From Ochrobactrum sp. Q0168 (lineage in GTDB: Bacteria; Pseudomonadota; Alphaproteobacteria; Rhizobiales; Rhizobiaceae): a DNA stretch of 64,000 nt. Location: assembly GCF_016427605.1 (NCBI RefSeq), contig NZ_JAELXQ010000002.1, positions 682,001 through 746,000 of the forward strand, in the 5' to 3' direction. The notes beneath the pieces were generated by a model, which was not told the DNA's origin, made no database searches, and was given only the letters and a program-made list of their open reading frames with translations. The translations under genes and the position numbers were made by a program. This document shows, one piece after another, positions 48,015 to 59,207 of this stretch. The number at the start of each line of letters is the position of its first letter. Position 1 is the stretch's first letter.

Positions 48015-48547
48015 GCCAGCCGACCTCGAAGAGCAGCAACAAGGCTGCCTATATCCGCATGATGGCCGCGCTTGTGATCGTGGTGCTTGGCGTGTGGGCA
48101 TTGTTTCACGTGAATCCAACCGATGCCTATCTCTGGGTAAAAGCGGTTCACGTCATCGCCGTCATCGCCTGGATGGCCGGAATGCTCTATCTACCACGGC
48201 TTTTCGTCTACCACACGGCGACAAAGCCCGGCTCCGAAGCGTCCGAGACCTTCAAGGTGATGGAAAAGCGACTGCTGCACTTCATCATCAATCCCGCCAT
48301 GGCGGTGACCTGGATTGCCGGTCTGTGGATGGCGTGGGAGATTTTCCGCTTCCAGGGCGGATGGCTTCACGCCAAGCTGCTGCTGGTCGTGCTGATGTCC
48401 GGCATGCACGGCTATCTCTCGAAAGCGACACGGCTTTTCGCGGAAGACAAGAACACGAAACCGGCAAAGCATTGGCGAATCGTTAACGAAGTGCCCACCA
48501 TATTGATGATCCTCATCGTCATTCTGGTGATCGTGAAGCCCTTTTAA
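48011..48547 (+). CDS. hemJ: Protoporphyrinogen oxidase HemJ
   Basis: 178-residue membrane protein that oxidises protoporphyrinogen IX to protoporphyrin IX. Spans at about 18-34, 42-60, 90-110, 118-135 and 160-176. Conserved features include the His in [21 protein letters not shown] and [12 protein letters not shown]. It is coupled to hemE. A 16-bp parS-like variant lies inside at 48102-48117. Confidence 0.93.
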   Translation: MSQPTSKSSNKAAYIRMMAALVIVVLGVWALFHVNPTDAYLWVKAVHVIAVIAWMAGMLYLPRLFVYHTATKPGSEASETFKVMEKRLLHFIINPAMAVTWIAGLWMAWEIFRFQGGWLHAKLLLVVLMSGMHGYLSKATRLFAEDKNTKPAKHWRIVNEVPTILMILIVILVIVKPF

Positions 48548-48567
48548 TTGCAGTTTTAAATGAAAAA

Positions 48568-48589
48568 GAAACCCGTTTGGTCGGGTTTC
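48568..48589 (+). terminator. Terminator after hemJ
   Basis: GAAACCCG and CGGGTTTC arms with a 6-nt loop, 20 nt past the stop; T-rich sequence follows weakly. Confidence 0.65.
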
Positions 48590-48777
48590 TGCCATTTTCT
48601 CGTTGCAGAATTTTCAAGCAGCCACTACATGTGACTTGCTCTTCATATCGCAAATCGGTATGAAGAAAGCCTCTTCCCTTCCTGATCGCAGGCCTTCGAT
48701 GCCGGTCCAGTTATCCAGCTGACCAACTTTCCGAACAACTGCATTTTCTCCTTATATTTCAAAAGAGTTCCTCATCC

Positions 48778-50043
48778 ATGCAGGAAATGAAACTACAAGA
48801 ACTAAAAAATAAAACACCGGTTGAGCTGCTTGCTTTTGCCGAAACCCTTGAAGTCGAAAATGCGAGCGCGATGCGCAAGCAGGAACTGATGTTCGCGATT
48901 CTCAAGAAGCTGGCGTCGCAGGATGTCGAGATCATCGGTGAGGGCGTTGTCGAAGTGCTGCAGGACGGTTTTGGCTTCCTGCGTTCAGCCGACGCCAATT
49001 ATCTGCCGGGCCCCGACGATATTTATATTTCTCCTTCGCAGCTGCGCCGCTTCTCATTGAAGACCGGCGATACGGTTGAAGGCCCGATCCGCGGCCCCAA
49101 AGAAGGCGAGCGCTATTTTGCGCTTCTCAAGGTCAATTCGATCAATTTCGAAGACCCGGAAAAGATTCGCCACAAGGTCCACTTCGACAATCTGACGCCG
49201 CTCTATCCCAATGAGCGTTTCAAGATGGAACTGGAAGTTCCGACCTCCAAGGATCTGTCGCCACGCGTCATTGATCTCGTCGCGCCGCTCGGCAAGGGCC
49301 AGCGCGGCCTGATCGTCGCTCCGCCGCGGACCGGTAAGACCGTTCTCTTGCAGAATATCGCGCATTCGATCACCGCCAATCATCCGGAATGCTATCTGAT
49401 CGTTCTTCTGATCGATGAACGTCCGGAAGAAGTGACCGACATGCAGCGTTCGGTGAAGGGCGAAGTCATTTCGTCAACCTTCGACGAACCGGCAGCCCGT
49501 CACGTTCAGGTTGCCGAAATGGTCATTGAAAAGGCCAAGCGCCTCGTTGAACACGGACGCGATGTCGTGATCCTGCTCGACTCGATTACCCGTCTTGGCC
49601 GCGCCTACAACACTGTCGTTCCGTCGTCGGGCAAGGTCCTGACCGGTGGTGTGGACGCCAATGCGCTTCAGCGCCCGAAGCGCTTCTTCGGTGCTGCACG
49701 TAACATCGAAGAAGGCGGTTCGCTGACCATCATCGCGACCGCTCTGATCGATACCGGCAGCCGTATGGACGAAGTGATCTTTGAAGAGTTCAAAGGCACG
49801 GGTAACTCCGAAATCGTGCTCGACCGTAAGGTTGCCGACAAGCGCATCTTCCCGGCGATGGACATTCTCAAGTCCGGCACCCGTAAGGAAGATCTGCTCG
49901 TCCCACGCGCCGATCTGCAGAAGATTTTTGTTCTGCGTCGTATCCTCGCGCCGATGGGCACGACCGATGCGATCGAGTTCCTCATCGACAAGCTCAAGCA
50001 AACCAAGAGCAATGGCGAGTTCTTCGATTCGATGAACACGTAA
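48778..50043 (+). CDS. rho: Transcription termination factor Rho
   Basis: 421-residue hexameric RNA helicase for Rho-dependent termination. N-terminal RNA-binding domain with [22 protein letters not shown] (ends given; about residues 63-84), Walker [12 protein letters not shown] (about residues 182-192), Walker [16 protein letters not shown], and the Q/R loops. The 230-nt leader before it holds no gene; Rho often autoregulates in its leader, but no clear element was found here. Confidence 0.97.
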   Translation: MQEMKLQELKNKTPVELLAFAETLEVENASAMRKQELMFAILKKLASQDVEIIGEGVVEVLQDGFGFLRSADANYLPGPDDIYISPSQLRRFSLKTGDTVEGPIRGPKEGERYFALLKVNSINFEDPEKIRHKVHFDNLTPLYPNERFKMELEVPTSKDLSPRVIDLVAPLGKGQRGLIVAPPRTGKTVLLQNIAHSITANHPECYLIVLLIDERPEEVTDMQRSVKGEVISSTFDEPAARHVQVAEMVIEKAKRLVEHGRDVVILLDSITRLGRAYNTVVPSSGKVLTGGVDANALQRPKRFFGAARNIEEGGSLTIIATALIDTGSRMDEVIFEEFKGTGNSEIVLDRKVADKRIFPAMDILKSGTRKEDLLVPRADLQKIFVLRRILAPMGTTDAIEFLIDKLKQTKSNGEFFDSMNT

Positions 50044-50070
50044 TCGCTTCAAGCGTTCTGACGAAAAAAA

Positions 50071-50098
50071 GCCACGCTGGGAAACCGGCGTGGCTTTT
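50071..50098. terminator. Terminator between rho and the DUF255 gene
   Basis: GCCACGC and GCGTGGC arms (50071-50077 and 50088-50094), with inner TGG/CCG pairs, then TTTTTT on the plus strand and an A tract on the left for the minus strand. Confidence 0.83.
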
Positions 50099-50103
50099 TT
50101 CTG

Positions 50104-52116
50104 TCACGCTCCGCCCGTCAGAAGAATGCGCAATGCTTCGCCGCTTTCCACCGGTGGCAGGCAGACATGGCCTTTGCAGAACCAGGCGGAGGGTTTTTCA
50201 GCCTGGGCCGTGCCGCCTGTCGGGAGGTTGATCACTGCATCTGCTGTGAAACGGACCACCTTATCGAGACGCCGTGGGTCAGGGTATCGATTCGCTGTCG
50301 AAACAAGCTCGTCATGAGGAGAGTGCGCGGCGATGACGAGCGATAGCGGTTCTGCCGCGATACGGGCTGCGTTCAATATGCCGATCTGACCATATTGCTG
50401 CGCCAGTGCCCGACCGAGCGCCTGTTCGATCAAAGTCTCATTGCTCTGATAAAGCGCCATGTCGCCGGTTGCGAGGAAAAGCCGCGTCAGTGCTTCGATG
50501 ATCTGGCTTGTCGCGCTGGAGATCGCCTCATCGTAATCGCCATAGGCATGTAGAATGACATCGTCAGCATTAAGCGCTGACAGACGATAGTTACCGGACG
50601 CATCCCGGTGATGGGCATCGAGCGCCTGCTTCAGCTTCTCCGCATCATCCACATAAGCGCGGTCAGCACTTGCTTCATAGAGCGCCAGAGCGGCATTAAT
50701 CATGCCCGCATAGTCTGTCGAAAGGGCAGGGTAGACCAGCTGATCCTCCATGCGACAATGCGCCATTTGCCCGGCTCTGAATGGCATCATGATCGCCTGA
50801 TAGGCTTCGACCGCCAGCGTCACCCATTCCGGTTTGGAAAAACTCCGCCCCGCCTCTGCCAATGCCCGGATTGCCAGTGCGTTCCAGTCGGTGAGCGCCT
50901 TGTCATCCCGCCCGGGGCGAATGCGTGTTTCACGCTGTGCGAAAAGCTTCGTCCTGGCCTCCTGTATCGATGGCGGCACGGACCCTCCGCCATCGACGTC
51001 ATGCAGGCGGTTCAGAATAGTATGGCCTTCAAAGTTACCACTTGAGGTAACGCCATAGAAGGCTTTGAAAGCCGGGCTGTCTTCACCGAGCACGCTGTCG
51101 ATCTCTGCTTCACTCCAGACGTAGAATTTTCCTTCTTCGCCGTCGCTGTCGGCATCCAGACTCGATGTGAAACTCCCGTCTGGCAGGCGCATTTCCCGAA
51201 CCAGCCAATCGATGGTTTCTTCGATTCGGTTACGGAATAAATCATCCTTCGTTTCCGCATAGGCATAACTGGCGTGTCGGATTAGCTGGGCGTTGTCATA
51301 GAGCATTTTCTCAAAATGCGGCACGAGCCAGTCGGCATCGGTGCTGTAGCGGCAAAGCCCGCCCCCAAGGTGATCATAGATACCGCCTTGCAGCATGATT
51401 TTCAGCGAGTGGATAAACTTTTCCCTGCCATCGCTGTCGCGATTATAAAGCCAGGAAAGCCACAGAGCGTCCATGAAGGGCGCGTTGGGAAATTTCGGCG
51501 CGCCATCGATCCCCCCCCGCACTGGATCGAACATTGCACCGATCCGCGCAGCTACCGCGTCAAAACGGGAAACCTCGTTCTGGCTACCTACGCTCTGTGC
51601 TGCGAGCCTGCCTTCCAGATGATTGAAGACCGCTTCGGCATTATGGTTAATTTTTTCTTTATTTCCTTGCCAGAGACCATTCACCGCGTTCAATACGTCG
51701 ACAAAGCCCGGCATGTTGTGGCGTGCGTGGCGCGGAAAATAAGTGCCGCCCCAGAAGGGCTTGCCATCCGGGCGCAGAAACATGGTCAAGGGCCATCCGC
51801 CTTGCTGTCCCATGGCGCCAAGCGCTGCCATATAGATCTGATCGATATCCGGTCGCTCTTCGCGGTCCACCTTCACATTGACGAACAGGTCGTTCATCAC
51901 CGCCGCAACATCGGCATCTTCAAAAGACTCGTGGGCCATGACATGACACCAGTGACAGGCGGCATAGCCAATTGAAAGCAGGATAGGGCGGTTTAATTCC
52001 CGCGCGGCGTCGAGGGCTTCCTTGCCCCAAGGTTGCCAGTGAACCGGGTTATCCGCATGTTGGCGCAGATAGGCGCTCGGTTCCGCAGACAGCCTGTTTC
52101 TGCTGATATCCGTCAT
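50104..52116 (-). CDS. DUF255 thioredoxin-domain protein (YyaL/SPATA20 type)
   Basis: 670 residues. The N-terminal thioredoxin-like domain has [17 protein letters not shown] (CxxC at about residues 54-57), then an alpha/alpha toroid with HDRDG-rich loops ([17 protein letters not shown]), FVWSEAEID and [20 protein letters not shown]. The family is widely conserved; its activity is not settled. It is the only minus-strand gene between rho and mnmE and is expressed toward the rho terminator. Confidence 0.9.
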   Translation of the reverse strand: MTDISRNRLSAEPSAYLRQHADNPVHWQPWGKEALDAARELNRPILLSIGYAACHWCHVMAHESFEDADVAAVMNDLFVNVKVDREERPDIDQIYMAALGAMGQQGGWPLTMFLRPDGKPFWGGTYFPRHARHNMPGFVDVLNAVNGLWQGNKEKINHNAEAVFNHLEGRLAAQSVGSQNEVSRFDAVAARIGAMFDPVRGGIDGAPKFPNAPFMDALWLSWLYNRDSDGREKFIHSLKIMLQGGIYDHLGGGLCRYSTDADWLVPHFEKMLYDNAQLIRHASYAYAETKDDLFRNRIEETIDWLVREMRLPDGSFTSSLDADSDGEEGKFYVWSEAEIDSVLGEDSPAFKAFYGVTSSGNFEGHTILNRLHDVDGGGSVPPSIQEARTKLFAQRETRIRPGRDDKALTDWNALAIRALAEAGRSFSKPEWVTLAVEAYQAIMMPFRAGQMAHCRMEDQLVYPALSTDYAGMINAALALYEASADRAYVDDAEKLKQALDAHHRDASGNYRLSALNADDVILHAYGDYDEAISSATSQIIEALTRLFLATGDMALYQSNETLIEQALGRALAQQYGQIGILNAARIAAEPLSLVIAAHSPHDELVSTANRYPDPRRLDKVVRFTADAVINLPTGGTAQAEKPSAWFCKGHVCLPPVESGEALRILLTGGA

Positions 52117-52202
52117 GAGGCTTCCCTTTCCGCGTTTGAATGAATATGCACTGAGCGTAATTTCGATCCTCTTGGCAAGATGGATATAGGTCAGGAAATG
52201 CC

Positions 52203-53531
52203 ATGAACGACACCGCTCCGCATCAAGATACGATTTTTGCCTTGTCCAGTGGACGGCTCCCGTCTGGCGTCGCTGTCGTGCGGGCGTCCGGCCCGAAAGT
52301 TCGATTCATTATCGAAACGATTATCGACACTGGTATCGAACCGCGATATGCAGCCTATAAGACATTCCGTTCCCGAAATGGCGACGCGATCGATCGCGGA
52401 TTGACGCTCTTCTTTCCCGGACCGCATAGTTTTACCGGCGAGGACTGCGTCGAATTTCATCTTCATGGCGGTATCGCTGTCGTAGAAAAATTGCTGCAGG
52501 AACTGGGCGAACTTGACGGTTGCCGCATTGCGGAAGCGGGCGAGTTTACCCGTCGCGCCTTTACCAATGGCAAGATGGACCTGACAATAGCGGAAGGTCT
52601 GGCGGATCTGATCGCCGCCGAAACCGAAGGTCAACGTCGTCTCGCCTTGCAAGTGGCATCCGGCGCGCAACGTCAACTCTATACGGAATGGCGGCAACGG
52701 CTTGTTCGCGCCCGCGCATTCATTGAGGCAGAGCTCGATTTCGCGGATGAAAGCGACGTTCCAGGTTCCGTTTCCGATCAGGTTTGGCGATCTTTGCAAG
52801 CGCTGCATAAGGAAATTGAGCTGCACATTGCCAGCGGCAAGCGTGCTGCCATGCTCCGCGACGGCTTGCATGTGGTGATTGCTGGCGCTCCAAATGCCGG
52901 TAAATCGAGCTTGTTAAATTTTCTCGCCGGGCGCGAGGTGGCTATCATTTCCGACGAAGCGGGCACCACGCGTGACCTTCTGGAAGTCAAACTCGACCTC
53001 AATGGCATCCCGGTCTACGTCACCGATACAGCGGGGTTACGCGAGACCGAAAGTACCGTTGAAAAGATTGGTATTGAGAGAGCCCGTGAAAGGGTGTCGG
53101 AAGCGGATCTTGTTCTGCTGCTGGAAGACATGAGCGATCCGATTGACGTGGTGCTGGATGAGGTAGGCGTCGAGATCTGGCGTATCGGAACCAAGGCTGA
53201 TCTTGCGGACACCCAGACTGATAGATGGACTTTACAAATCTCCATCGAAGACGGCTCAGGATTGGAAGAGCTTCTGACGAAGCTCCAGTCTTTTGCCGAA
53301 GAACGCATTGGTCAGATCAACGATGCCGTTCCAACACGGCAGCGGCATATAAATTTGCTTCGCTCGACACTGAGCGAAATCGAAATCGCTGCCACCCGGG
53401 ATGACCTACCGCTGGAGCTTCGCGCCGAGAACATGCGCCGAGCCTCACAGTATCTCGGACGCATCACAGGCGATGTGGATGTCGAGGAAATTCTCGACGT
53501 GATCTTCTCGCAATTCTGTATCGGTAAGTGA
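52203..53531 (+). CDS. mnmE: tRNA-modifying GTPase MnmE (TrmE)
   Basis: Works with MnmG to form 5-carboxymethylaminomethyluridine at tRNA wobble U34. 442 residues: tetrahydrofolate-binding N domain, helical domain, and a G domain with G1 [12 protein letters not shown] (about residues 224-235), G3 DTAG and G4 GTKADL; the C terminus is CIGK with the conserved Cys. The TGA stop is inside a near-perfect parS site. Confidence 0.96.
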   Translation: MNDTAPHQDTIFALSSGRLPSGVAVVRASGPKVRFIIETIIDTGIEPRYAAYKTFRSRNGDAIDRGLTLFFPGPHSFTGEDCVEFHLHGGIAVVEKLLQELGELDGCRIAEAGEFTRRAFTNGKMDLTIAEGLADLIAAETEGQRRLALQVASGAQRQLYTEWRQRLVRARAFIEAELDFADESDVPGSVSDQVWRSLQALHKEIELHIASGKRAAMLRDGLHVVIAGAPNAGKSSLLNFLAGREVAIISDEAGTTRDLLEVKLDLNGIPVYVTDTAGLRETESTVEKIGIERARERVSEADLVLLLEDMSDPIDVVLDEVGVEIWRIGTKADLADTQTDRWTLQISIEDGSGLEELLTKLQSFAEERIGQINDAVPTRQRHINLLRSTLSEIEIAATRDDLPLELRAENMRRASQYLGRITGDVDVEEILDVIFSQFCIGK

Positions 53532-53544
53532 TTCACGTGAAACA
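53529..53544. other. parS-like site (15 of 16 match)
   Basis: TGATTCACGTGAAACA differs at one position from TGTTTCACGTGAAACA and overlaps the mnmE stop codon. Expected ParB-binding site. Confidence 0.8.
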
Positions 53545-53576
53545 TTAGCCGTCTGGTGACGGAAAAGCGCCAAGAA

Positions 53577-53592
53577 TGTTTCACGTGAAACA
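53577..53592. other. parS site, perfect consensus
   Basis: TGTTTCACGTGAAACA, a perfect 16-bp palindrome identical to the bacterial parS consensus, in the mnmE-mnmG gap. Binding site for ParB, whose gene lies 3.6 kb to the right. Confidence 0.93.
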
Positions 53593-53742
53593 TCTGTGGA
53601 ATCTGCCGATGTTGGTTGACTCTATACGACGTTCATGAGTCAGCGCCCTTGAACGCTTATATTTGATCGCCTGTCACGCTTTTATCCTTCCGTTTCAAAC
53701 GCATTCGTGGCAAAAGCTGTCTCCTAATCAAGGATGCGAGAA

Positions 53743-55653
53743 ATGAGTTCGGCTGAGTCTACAGTCTTCGATGTAATTGTTGTCGGTGGCGGTCATGCAG
53801 GCTGCGAAGCCGCATCGGCTGCTGCGCGCTCTGGCGCACACACAGCATTGATCACTCACCGCTTCGATACAATCGGCGTCATGTCCTGCAATCCGGCCAT
53901 TGGCGGTCTGGGGAAGGGGCATCTCGTCCGCGAGATTGATGCAATGGACGGATTGATGGGTCGCGTTGCCGACAAAGCAGGCATCCAATTCCGTCTCTTG
54001 AACCGCCGCAAGGGCCCAGCTGTTCGCGGTCCCCGCACGCAGGCCGATCGTAAACTCTATCGGCTTGCGATGCAGGAGATGATCGCCGCACAAGAAAATC
54101 TCACAGTTGTTGAAGGTGGCGCCTTCGATATCAAGACTGACGATGGCAATGTCACCGGCGTGGTATTGTCGGATGGTCGGCTTCTGACATGCGGCGCAGT
54201 TGTGTTGACAACTGGGACATTCTTGAACGGCCTTATTCATATCGGCGAGAAGAAGATACCGGCCGGGCGCATGGGTGAGAATCCGGCGCTTGGGCTTTCG
54301 GAGACTTTGAAGATACTGGGCTTCGCGTTAGGGCGCCTCAAGACCGGCACGCCGCCGCGCCTCGACGGACGGACTATCGATTGGGCGAGCCTTGAAACTC
54401 AGTCTGCCGATGAGAACCCGGTTCCCTTCTCCTTGATGACGGATTGCATTACGACACCGCAGATCGATTGCGGTATCACGCGCACCACGCCCGAAACGCA
54501 TGCGATCATTCGCGCCAATCTGCATCGCTCGGCCATGTATTCCGGTTCGATTGAAGGTATTGGCCCACGCTATTGCCCCTCTGTTGAAGACAAGATTGTT
54601 AAGTTCGGAGATCGTGACGGTCACCAGATATTCCTAGAGCCAGAAGGTCTGGATGACGATACTGTCTATCCGAATGGCATCTCGACCTCTCTACCGGAGG
54701 ATGTGCAGCTGGAAATCCTGAAGACCATTCCCGGTCTTGAGAAGGCCGTGATGCTGCAGCCGGGCTATGCAATTGAGTATGATTTCATTGATCCGCGCGA
54801 GCTGAAGCGTAGTCTGGAAACGCGGCGCGTGAACGGTCTGTTCCTAGCTGGCCAGATCAATGGCACGACGGGTTATGAAGAAGCAGGCGCGCAAGGCTTA
54901 CTTGCCGGTCTGAATGCTGCGCGGCGGGCAGTGGGCGATGAGCCGATCATCATCCAGCGCACCGAAGCCTATATTGGTGTGATGGTGGATGATCTCACAT
55001 CGCGGGGTGTTAGCGAACCCTACCGCATGTTCACATCGCGCGCGGAATTCCGGCTTTCTTTGCGTGCGGATAATGCCGATCAGCGGCTGACTCCGCTGGC
55101 CGATCGCCTCGGCATATTGAGCGCAGAGCGCAAGAAGCGATTTGATGAACGGCAGGAAGCATTGTCTGCCGCACGGGAATTGACGCAATCACTGTCGATC
55201 ACGCCAAATCTTGCGAGCCGCTATGACCTGCATCTCAATCGCGATGGGGTTCGTCGTTCAGCTTATGACTTGCTGTCTTATCCGGATATTGATCTGACGC
55301 GTTTGAGTCCGATCTGGCCTGAACTGGAATCCATTGATCCAGTCACCCGTGAAACGCTGGAAATCGAAGCGCAATATGCGGTCTATATGGAGCGCCAGCA
55401 GACGGATATCGCCGTCATGGAACGTGAGGAACGCCTGTTGATCCCAGCGGGATTGGACATTGATGCTATCTCAGGACTGTCCAACGAGCTGAAACATAAG
55501 CTCAAACAGCGCAAACCGGAGACGATTGCCGAGGCGCAACGCGTCGACGGTATGACACCGGCTGCTCTTGCGCTGCTTATTGCACAAATCAAAAAGCATG
55601 GCGTGCGCCGACAGGCAGCCACCGAACTCGCCGAAGGGAAGGGCGCGGCGTGA
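53743..55653 (+). CDS. mnmG: tRNA U34 carboxymethylaminomethyltransferase MnmG (GidA)
   Basis: FAD-dependent partner of MnmE. 636 residues: [12 protein letters not shown] (FAD Rossmann motif, about residues 14-25), [27 protein letters not shown] and [17 protein letters not shown] 53743 has AAGG 9 nt upstream and gives MSSAEST; an ATG three codons earlier lies too close to that site. The rsmG frame follows immediately. Confidence 0.97.
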   Translation: MSSAESTVFDVIVVGGGHAGCEAASAAARSGAHTALITHRFDTIGVMSCNPAIGGLGKGHLVREIDAMDGLMGRVADKAGIQFRLLNRRKGPAVRGPRTQADRKLYRLAMQEMIAAQENLTVVEGGAFDIKTDDGNVTGVVLSDGRLLTCGAVVLTTGTFLNGLIHIGEKKIPAGRMGENPALGLSETLKILGFALGRLKTGTPPRLDGRTIDWASLETQSADENPVPFSLMTDCITTPQIDCGITRTTPETHAIIRANLHRSAMYSGSIEGIGPRYCPSVEDKIVKFGDRDGHQIFLEPEGLDDDTVYPNGISTSLPEDVQLEILKTIPGLEKAVMLQPGYAIEYDFIDPRELKRSLETRRVNGLFLAGQINGTTGYEEAGAQGLLAGLNAARRAVGDEPIIIQRTEAYIGVMVDDLTSRGVSEPYRMFTSRAEFRLSLRADNADQRLTPLADRLGILSAERKKRFDERQEALSAARELTQSLSITPNLASRYDLHLNRDGVRRSAYDLLSYPDIDLTRLSPIWPELESIDPVTRETLEIEAQYAVYMERQQTDIAVMEREERLLIPAGLDIDAISGLSNELKHKLKQRKPETIAEAQRVDGMTPAALALLIAQIKKHGVRRQAATELAEGKGAA

Positions 55654-55661
55654 GTGCTGAT

Positions 55662-56303
55662 ATGAGTGCGGACCGTCGTTACGAAAGCCTTCGTAAAATC
55701 CATCCGACTGTTTCACGTGAAACAGCGGATCGCCTGATTGCTTTTGAAGAACTGTTCCGAAAATGGTCGAAAGCGATCAATTTGGCCTCGCCGTCGACCT
55801 TGGCGGACCTGTGGAGCCGTCATATTCTCGATAGCGCGCAGGTTTTTCCCCTTGCGCCGGACGCCAAGCGCTGGCTCGATATCGGTTCTGGTGGCGGATT
55901 TCCCGGCATCGTCACGGCATGTTATCTTGCGGATCGACCGGATAGCCGTATCGATCTGGTGGAAAGTGCTGGTAAAAAGGCCGCTTTTCTGCGCACAGCT
56001 GCCGGACATCTGAACGTTCCGGCTCATATTCATGCGGCTCGTATCGAGTCGATGTGGGAGAAAATCGAGACTCCGGACGTTGTTACCGCCCGCGCGCTCG
56101 CCTCATTAAACGATCTTTTTGGTTTGACGGAGCCTTGGCTCGTCAACGGCGCCAAGGCGCTTTTCCAAAAAGGTCGGGATTACCAGAGAGAAATCGACGA
56201 AAGCCGTGTCGGTTGGGATTTTGATCTGGTAAAACATCAAAGTGCTATCGATCAGAGTTCGGTCATTCTTGAAATCAGCAACTTGCGACGCAAAGCACAC
56301 TGA
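55662..56303 (+). CDS. rsmG: 16S rRNA (guanine527-N7)-methyltransferase RsmG (GidB)
   Basis: Methylates G527 of 16S rRNA. 213 residues: SAM motif [15 protein letters not shown] (about residues 67-81), [14 protein letters not shown] and [12 protein letters not shown] 55662 gives the Brucella-like start MSADRRYE and length; a GTG at 55650 overlapping mnmG is the alternative. A perfect parS site lies inside the coding sequence at 55709-55724 and encodes the V-S-R-E-T region. Confidence 0.95.
   Translation: MSADRRYESLRKIHPTVSRETADRLIAFEELFRKWSKAINLASPSTLADLWSRHILDSAQVFPLAPDAKRWLDIGSGGGFPGIVTACYLADRPDSRIDLVESAGKKAAFLRTAAGHLNVPAHIHAARIESMWEKIETPDVVTARALASLNDLFGLTEPWLVNGAKALFQKGRDYQREIDESRVGWDFDLVKHQSAIDQSSVILEISNLRRKAH
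55709..55724. other. parS site inside rsmG
   Basis: TGTTTCACGTGAAACA, identical to the intergenic site at 53577, embedded in rsmG codons. ParB-binding site by consensus. Confidence 0.92.
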
Positions 56304-56346
56304 TTTCGAGAATTTCGCAGATCTGGAAAGCGGCAGGGCGACGGTA

Positions 56347-57144
56347 ATGAACAAAATGTCCAGAATCATAACCATTGCAAACCAGAAAGGCGGCGTCGGT
56401 AAAACCACGACGGCGATCAATCTGGCCACGGCATTGGCGGCAATAGGTGAAACGGTTCTGATCGTTGATCTCGATCCGCAAGGCAATGCCAGCACAGGGT
56501 TGGGGATTGATCGACGCAACCGCCCGCTGTCTTCTTATGACGTGCTGACACAAGAGGCTTCGGTTCCGGATGCTGCAATGCAGACCGATGTGCCTAATCT
56601 GTTTATCGTGCCATCGACGCTCGATCTGTTGGGTATCGAGATGGAAATCGCGCAGTCTGCGGACCGTACGCGCCGACTGCGCGATTCTCTGCGCTTCGAT
56701 TCCAGCGTTTCTGAACGGTTTACTTATGTTCTGGTGGACTGCCCGCCATCGCTGAACCTGTTGACGCTGAACGCCATGGCGGCTGCGGACTCGGTGCTTG
56801 TGCCGTTGCAGTGTGAATTCTTCGCACTCGAAGGTTTGAGCCAGCTTTTGCAGACGGTGGATCAGGTGCGGTCCACGATCAATGCAGAGCTTTCCATCCA
56901 GGGCATCGTGCTGACCATGTTTGATAGCCGCAACAATCTGGCTTCGCAGGTGGTGGATGATGTTCGCGCTTTCATGGGCGAAAAGGTCTATCGCACCGTC
57001 ATTCCGCGCAATGTGCGGGTGTCGGAAGCGCCTTCGCATGGCAAGCCAGCCATTCTCTATGATCTGAAATGTGCAGGCAGTCAGGCTTATTTGCAGCTTG
57101 CGTCGGAAGTCATCCAACGCGAGCGGCAGCTGAAAGCCGCATAA
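56347..57144 (+). CDS. parA: Chromosome-partitioning ATPase ParA
   Basis: Walker ATPase that moves the ParB-parS complex. 265 residues: deviant Walker A KGGVGKTTTAIN (about residues 14-25), the ADP/ATP-site DLDPQGNAS and VDCPPSLNLLT. ATG 56347 has AGGG about 8 nt upstream; Met4 (56356) is the alternative. It overlaps nothing and is 43 nt downstream of rsmG; parB follows after 48 nt. Confidence 0.96.
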   Translation: MNKMSRIITIANQKGGVGKTTTAINLATALAAIGETVLIVDLDPQGNASTGLGIDRRNRPLSSYDVLTQEASVPDAAMQTDVPNLFIVPSTLDLLGIEMEIAQSADRTRRLRDSLRFDSSVSERFTYVLVDCPPSLNLLTLNAMAAADSVLVPLQCEFFALEGLSQLLQTVDQVRSTINAELSIQGIVLTMFDSRNNLASQVVDDVRAFMGEKVYRTVIPRNVRVSEAPSHGKPAILYDLKCAGSQAYLQLASEVIQRERQLKAA

Positions 57145-57192
57145 TCAGCCTATCGATTCGTCTACGTAACAATTGCAGGAATTTGCCGAACG

Positions 57193-58074
57193 ATGAACGA
57201 CGATCCTTCAAAAAAGCGCCTTGGCCGCGGACTGGCCGCCCTGATTGGTGAGATCGACCGTCCGGTCGAAGAGCGCAAAACGCCGGTTCCAATCGAGCGC
57301 AATGTGCCCATCGAGTTCGTCACGCGCAATCCGCGCAATCCGCGACGCATGTTCGCGGAAACCGAACTCGAAGATCTGGCGCAGTCGATCAAGGAACATG
57401 GTGTCGTTCAGCCGATTGTGGTGCGTCCGGCTCCCGGTCAGCCTGATCATTTCGAGCTGATCGCCGGGGAACGCCGCTGGCGCGCGTCGCAGCGCGCAGG
57501 CGTCGATACGATCCCTGTCATCGTTCGTGATGTCGATGATCGTGTTGCTCTTGAGATTGCGATCATTGAAAACGTTCAGCGCGCAGACCTGAATGCAGTC
57601 GAAGAAGCGCTGGGATATCAACAGCTTATCGACAATCACGAATATACGCAGAATGATCTGGCGCAGGTGATCGGCAAAAGCCGCAGCCACGTGGCCAATA
57701 CGCTGCGCCTTCTCAAGCTGCCGCAGCCGGTGCAGGATTTCATCGTTGATGGTGCGCTGTCCGCTGGGCATGCGCGCAGCCTGATCACGATGGACAATCC
57801 GACTGTACTGGCGGAGCGGATCGTCAAGGAAGGCTTGTCGGTCCGTCAGGTGGAAGCTCTTGCGCAGGCCGAAGCGCGTGGCGGTGCGGAACCGAAACCG
57901 GGCAAGGCTGCTCCAGTCGAGAAAGACGCCGACACCAAGGCGCTGGAAAAGCTGCTATCCGACGTTACCGGCATGAAGGTCGAGATCAACCATCGGGATC
58001 GCGGCGGTGAGGTGAAAATCCGCTATAGCTCTCTGGAACAGCTGGACGAAATCTGCCGTCGCCTTCAGAGCTGA
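57193..58074 (+). CDS. parB: Chromosome-partitioning protein ParB
   Basis: CTP-dependent clamp that loads at parS. 293 residues: GERRWRAS (CTPase motif box, about residues 93-100), IIENVQRADLNAVEEA, and the helix-turn-helix LAQVIGKSRSHVANTLRLL. The C-terminal dimerisation part is VKIRYSSLEQLDEICRRL. It ends 22 nt before a strong terminator. Confidence 0.97.
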   Translation: MNDDPSKKRLGRGLAALIGEIDRPVEERKTPVPIERNVPIEFVTRNPRNPRRMFAETELEDLAQSIKEHGVVQPIVVRPAPGQPDHFELIAGERRWRASQRAGVDTIPVIVRDVDDRVALEIAIIENVQRADLNAVEEALGYQQLIDNHEYTQNDLAQVIGKSRSHVANTLRLLKLPQPVQDFIVDGALSAGHARSLITMDNPTVLAERIVKEGLSVRQVEALAQAEARGGAEPKPGKAAPVEKDADTKALEKLLSDVTGMKVEINHRDRGGEVKIRYSSLEQLDEICRRLQS

Positions 58075-58095
58075 TTTTCCGATGATGGAGTTAAA

Positions 58096-58120
58096 GACCC
58101 CGGTACTAGATACCGGGGTC
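58096..58120 (+). terminator. Terminator of parAB
   Basis: Perfect 10-bp arms GACCCCGGTA and TACCGGGGTC with a 5-nt loop, followed by TTTATTT. Confidence 0.9.
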
Positions 58121-58153
58121 TTTATTTGCGGATTGTTTCACGCGAGGAAGCAC

Positions 58154-59197
58154 TTAGCGTCGTGCGTTGCGCATGGCTTCCACGCCGATAGCCATCAGGC
58201 ATTGGCGAATGATCGGAATGGCGAGCGCGGAATTCTGGCGGCTTTCCAGAACGGCGCGCTGGAGACGCTCCAGGACACGTGAAAGGCTTTCGCCGCTCCA
58301 GCGTCCGATGGCTGTTTCTATAAGCCTCTTGCGATTGAAGAAGATGGGCGGTCTCGCGCCGGCCACAACAACGGACGCGCTCTTGCGTTCGTTATCCATG
58401 ATATAGCGCAGGCCCTGTATCTGCTGGAACTGCCGCATGGCCGTGTTCAGCACCAGAAAAGGCGCTGTGCCAGATTTCACAACACGGTCAAACGTGATTT
58501 CAAATCGCTGCAAATCACCGGCAATGATTGCATCCACCACCTCGTCCGTCGACAGGCCCGCAACGTCGCCCACCGCTTCGCGCACATCGTCAATGTCGAT
58601 ACGTTCCTTGCCGCGCGCATAGAGGCAGAGCTTTTCCAGTTCACCGCGGGTGGCAAGGCGGTCGCCGCCAAGGCTGGCGCGAAGCAGCTGACGGCCGTCG
58701 AGAGTGATCTGCAGCTTCCATTCGGCAAGCACATCGTCGATGACACCATCGATGCCGCGCGCATCATCCGTATAGCAGGGAAGCGCCATACCCGCCGAAG
58801 CATTCTCGACGGCGCTGCGCAATCCGGCGCTCTTTTTCAGATCACCGGCTTCCACGAGTATGAATGTTTCCTGCGGCGGGTCGGTGGCCAGAAGCTTGAT
58901 GGCATCGGCGAGCTTCTTCTGCCCGGCCGCGTTCTTGATCCAGATCAGACGGGTGCCGCCGAACATGGAAATGGTGCGCGCTTCATCGGCGAGCTTCGAA
59001 GGATCGGCATCGATCTCGTCGGCTTCCATGCGGATGACGGCAAAGGGATCGTCCAGCGGCAGCTTTGTCGCCTCGGCATAGCGGCGTGCGCGCTCGCTCA
59101 CCAGTCCCTTATCCGGGCCATAAAGAAGCACGACCGGAAACGAGCTGCTCGGTCTGCTCAGGAAACCATCGACTTCATTTGCTTTTTTCTGCGCCAT
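58154..59197 (-). CDS. holA: DNA polymerase III delta subunit
   Basis: Clamp-loader subunit that opens the beta clamp. 347 residues with FPVVLLYGPDKGLVSERARR near the N terminus, and a helical C-terminal part; the family has no intact Walker motif. LYARGKERIDIDDVREAVGD matches the family pattern. It is convergent with parB and lies beside replication genes near oriC. No leuS or lptE accompanies it in this window. Confidence 0.9.
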   Translation of the reverse strand: MAQKKANEVDGFLSRPSSSFPVVLLYGPDKGLVSERARRYAEATKLPLDDPFAVIRMEADEIDADPSKLADEARTISMFGGTRLIWIKNAAGQKKLADAIKLLATDPPQETFILVEAGDLKKSAGLRSAVENASAGMALPCYTDDARGIDGVIDDVLAEWKLQITLDGRQLLRASLGGDRLATRGELEKLCLYARGKERIDIDDVREAVGDVAGLSTDEVVDAIIAGDLQRFEITFDRVVKSGTAPFLVLNTAMRQFQQIQGLRYIMDNERKSASVVVAGARPPIFFNRKRLIETAIGRWSGESLSRVLERLQRAVLESRQNSALAIPIIRQCLMAIGVEAMRNARR

Positions 59198-59207
59198 AGC
59201 TGGTTCT

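Noticed and set aside
58134-58149. TGTTTCACGCGAGGAA after parB as a fourth parS site
   Set aside because: It matches only 12 of 16 bases, and the conserved right arm is broken.
58082-58282. Small plus-strand open frame after parB
   Set aside because: It runs through the parAB terminator into the antisense of holA and has no family character.
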